This document shows positions 15,849 through 17,276 of a stretch of 17,276 nt of DNA, piece by piece. Within the stretch, counting starts at the first letter, position 1. Every line of letters starts with the position of its first letter. A program made the position numbers and the translations under genes. The notes below the pieces were generated by a model. The model saw nothing but the letters and a program-made list of their open reading frames with translations, had not been told where the DNA came from and made no database searches. Source of the stretch: Ruminococcus sp. (GTDB lineage Bacteria > Bacillota > Clostridia > Oscillospirales > Ruminococcaceae); NCBI GenBank assembly GCA_017622635.1, contig JAGAQS010000174.1, positions 1-17,276 of the forward strand. The letters run 5' to 3'.

Positions 15849-16331
15849 TCAGATTATTTTTTCAAAATAATTTTTCCACTCGGATTTGTTTTCGGAAGAA
15901 TTAAGATATTCTGTAATGTTTTTTATAGACTTATCGTTCGGAAAACAGACATGATAACATTCCATAAAATGATATATTAATTCGTCGGAAACCAATTCGA
16001 TAGGTTCGGGATACCATTTTACATTTTCAGATTCGTATGCTTTTCGGCTTGTAAATGCAACTGCATAAATGATACAGTTGAATATTGCCTGTTCTGAAAT
16101 ATCTTCTGTATTTTCGGCAAATATTGTAATTCCGTCCTGTTCGTTTACCAGTAATTCATACAGGAAATCACCGTTATAACTGCCGTGACAAAGCCACTCC
16201 CAGCAATAGTCAATAGTTTTTTCAGATATATTTTTTTGTTCGGATTCACATAGAAGTGAAACTGTTTTCATTGATAAGCCAAGAAGAAACGCTGTTTTTT
16301 TATTGTCACTTAAACTGATAAAATTATCCAT
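15849..16331 (-). CDS. Small cytosolic protein, possibly Imm6-type immunity protein
   Basis: A 160-residue, mostly helical, acidic protein without signal peptide or membrane segment. Visible landmarks are YCWEWL (42-47, Trp44 and Trp46), FLYELL, an acidic DGITIFAENTED segment, and FNCIIYAVAFTSRKAYE (84-100). This order (a W-x-W helix, then an aliphatic strand, then a N-x-I-I-x-A helix) is similar to what I recall of Imm6 immunity proteins of polymorphic toxin systems. The match is from memory and moderate at best. No toxin gene is next to it. The frame extends to a GTG at 16376, but that codon lies inside a decamer repeat, and ATG 16331 has an AGGGA site upstream, so the ATG is preferred. If not Imm6, it is an orphan hypothetical protein. 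Confidence 0.55.
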   Translation of the reverse strand: MDNFISLSDNKKTAFLLGLSMKTVSLLCESEQKNISEKTIDYCWEWLCHGSYNGDFLYELLVNEQDGITIFAENTEDISEQAIFNCIIYAVAFTSRKAYESENVKWYPEPIELVSDELIYHFMECYHVCFPNDKSIKNITEYLNSSENKSEWKNYFEKII

Positions 16332-16347
16332 TATTTTTCCCTGTAAA

Positions 16348-16375
16348 TTTATAAAGTTTTCAACATAGTTTTCCA
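16348..16375 (-). promoter_or_regulatory. Weak candidate promoter of the Imm6-like gene, inside the decamer array
   Basis: On the minus strand TGGAAA (16375-16370), a 16-base spacer and TATAAA (16353-16348) precede the ATG at 16331. The -35 part coincides with the GTTTTCCACA decamer and the spacer contains another decamer, so any protein bound to the array would cover this promoter. The hexamers match the consensus only moderately. Confidence 0.35.
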
Positions 16376-16402
16376 CATACTGTTGAAAACCGTGTTGAAA
16401 AC
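16356..16402. repeat. Four-site palindromic array of GTTTTC(A/C)ACA decamers
   Basis: Within 47 bases there are GTTTTCAACA (16356-16365), GTTTTCCACA (16368-16377), and then two inverted copies TGTTGAAAAC (16381-16390 and 16393-16402). Start-to-start spacing is 12, 13 and 12 bases, so the array is two direct repeats facing two inverted repeats. TTTTCCACA is an exact TTWTNCACA DnaA-box match; the others differ at one base. It lies upstream of the Imm6-like gene and just beyond the carB terminator. Binding by DnaA or by a local repressor are both possible. Confidence 0.8.
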
Positions 16403-16403
16403 T

Positions 16404-16439
16404 ATCTCCCTGTCGTTTTTATGACAGGGAGATGTTTTT
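16404..16439. terminator. Intrinsic terminator downstream of carB
   Basis: ATCTCCCTGTC (16404-16414) and GACAGGGAGAT (16423-16433) form an 11-base-pair GC-containing stem with an eight-base loop, about 30 bases after the carB stop on the minus strand. The minus-strand tail is AGTTTTC, a weak T tract that is part of the adjacent decamer. The + strand side has GTTTTTA. Termination of carB is the likely role. Confidence 0.8.
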
Positions 16440-16461
16440 ATTTATACCATACTGTAAGCTT

Positions 16462-17276
16462 TTACTTTATGTCAGCATGATGTGCCTGAAGTGATTTTAC
16501 ACCGAAGTGCTTGTTTTCTTTTATAGCCCTGATTCCCTCTGCACTTGCCTTTGCGGCTGCCATAGTGGTCATATAGGGAACACGGTGTTTTATTGCAGCT
16601 TTTCTTATATAGCTGTCGTCGTGAGAACTTGTCTTACCGGCTGGTGTATTGATGATAAGCTGAATTTCGCCGTTTGCGATTTCGTCGGCAATATTCGGGC
16701 GACCCTCATAAATCTTGAATATCTTTTCGCACGGAATACCTGCATTTTTAATCATCTCATAGCTTTTACCCGTTGCTATTATTCTGAAACCGAGTTCATT
16801 GAATGACTTTGCAATTTCGACGAGTTCAGGCTTGTCAAGGTCACACACACTGAGAAGAACTGTTCCCTCTTCGGGAAGTCTTGTCTGCGTAGCCTCCTGA
16901 GCCTTGTAATAAGCTTCACCGAATGAGTTTGATATACCGAGTACTTCACCTGTTGAACGCATTTCAGGGCCTAAAACAGGGTCAACTTCCTGGAACATAT
17001 TGAACGGGAATACAGCCTCTTTAACACCGTAGTGAGTTATGGTCTTGTCTTTGAGTGACGGAACGGGTGACGGTCTGCCTGTAAGTTCGGCTGTAATGAT
17101 TTCGGTTGCAATCTGAACCATGTTTATACTGCAAACCTTTGAAACAAGCGGAACTGTTCTTGATGCACGGGGGTTGGCTTCAAGTACATAAACTGTATCG
17201 TCCTCAATAGCATACTGCATATTCATAAGACCGCATACATTCATTTCAACGGCGATTTTCTTTGTATAATCCTTTA
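16462..17276 (-). CDS. carB: Carbamoyl-phosphate synthase large subunit, C-terminal part
   Basis: Partial gene running off the right edge; the last 270 residues are visible and the frame stays open to the window end, so the ATG at 17244 is internal. CarB makes carbamoyl phosphate from bicarbonate, ATP and glutamine-derived ammonia for arginine and pyrimidine synthesis. The visible part holds the end of the second ATP-grasp domain, with MNMQYAI, LEANPRASRTVPLVSKV and MRSTGEVLGI. The MGS-like allosteric domain follows (from about TVLLSVCDLDKPEL), with IIATGKSYEMIKNAGI, a GRPNIADEI segment and INTPAGK, where nucleotide effectors bind in relatives. It ends in an ordinary TAA and is followed by a hairpin terminator. 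The carA subunit would lie outside the window. Confidence 0.96.
   Translation of the reverse strand, partial: KDYTKKIAVEMNVCGLMNMQYAIEDDTVYVLEANPRASRTVPLVSKVCSINMVQIATEIITAELTGRPSPVPSLKDKTITHYGVKEAVFPFNMFQEVDPVLGPEMRSTGEVLGISNSFGEAYYKAQEATQTRLPEEGTVLLSVCDLDKPELVEIAKSFNELGFRIIATGKSYEMIKNAGIPCEKIFKIYEGRPNIADEIANGEIQLIINTPAGKTSSHDDSYIRKAAIKHRVPYMTTMAAAKASAEGIRAIKENKHFGVKSLQAHHADIK

Overview
The window looks like an origin-proximal piece of a low-to-mid GC Firmicutes chromosome. The class is most likely Clostridia and the family Oscillospiraceae/Ruminococcaceae (Ruminococcus-like). The reasons are the conserved order dnaN-yaaA-recF-remB-gyrB-gyrA, strong GGAGG ribosome binding sites with several GTG/TTG starts, a YtaF-type membrane protein, DUF4830 and YcxB-like proteins, a dockerin-bearing secreted protein and a Sapep-type M20 dipeptidase. 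The genus is an inference from gene content; no rRNA or species marker is present.

Region 1 (1-8072, + strand): the 3' end of dnaN, then yaaA, recF, remB, gyrB, a two-TM YcxB-like protein, gyrA and a membrane-anchored metallophosphoesterase. Genes overlap by 4 to 23 nt at four junctions: yaaA/recF, recF/remB, gyrB/ycxB-like and gyrA/phosphoesterase. This points to one replication/topology operon. A YcxB-like gene sits between gyrB and gyrA, followed by a palindromic DnaA-box-like cluster just before gyrA.

Region 2 (8075-11197): ytaF-like (-) ends two bases from the phosphoesterase and is driven from a divergent promoter pair around 8700-8783. The other promoter serves a + strand series: a TIM-barrel (sugar phosphate isomerase/epimerase-like) protein, the ribonucleotide reductase repressor NrdR, a small Tic20/DUF4870-like membrane protein and a secreted dockerin protein.

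Region 3 (11216-15159): a DUF4830 protein (-), an RsuA-type pseudouridine synthase (+), a monocistronic MsmX/UgpC-type sugar ABC ATPase (+) with a good extended -10 promoter and a terminator, and an M20 dipeptidase (+).

Region 4 (15273-17276, all -): an Asp-rich lipoprotein with four 11-residue repeats, a small protein that may be an Imm6-type immunity protein, and the 3' part of carB entering from the right edge.

The most distinctive non-coding signal is a decamer GTTTTC(A/C)ACA that recurs as inverted pairs or arrays in four intergenic gaps (about 4516-4570, 15160-15203, 15792-15838, 16356-16402). It matches or nearly matches the DnaA box TTWTNCACA, which would fit the origin-proximal location. 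No intergenic stretch exceeds 300 bases. No tRNA, rRNA, CRISPR array, insertion sequence or phage gene was seen. Nothing in the window amounts to a clearly new multi-gene system; the best leads are the decamer arrays, a possible attenuator before the dipeptidase, and several poorly characterised small proteins.
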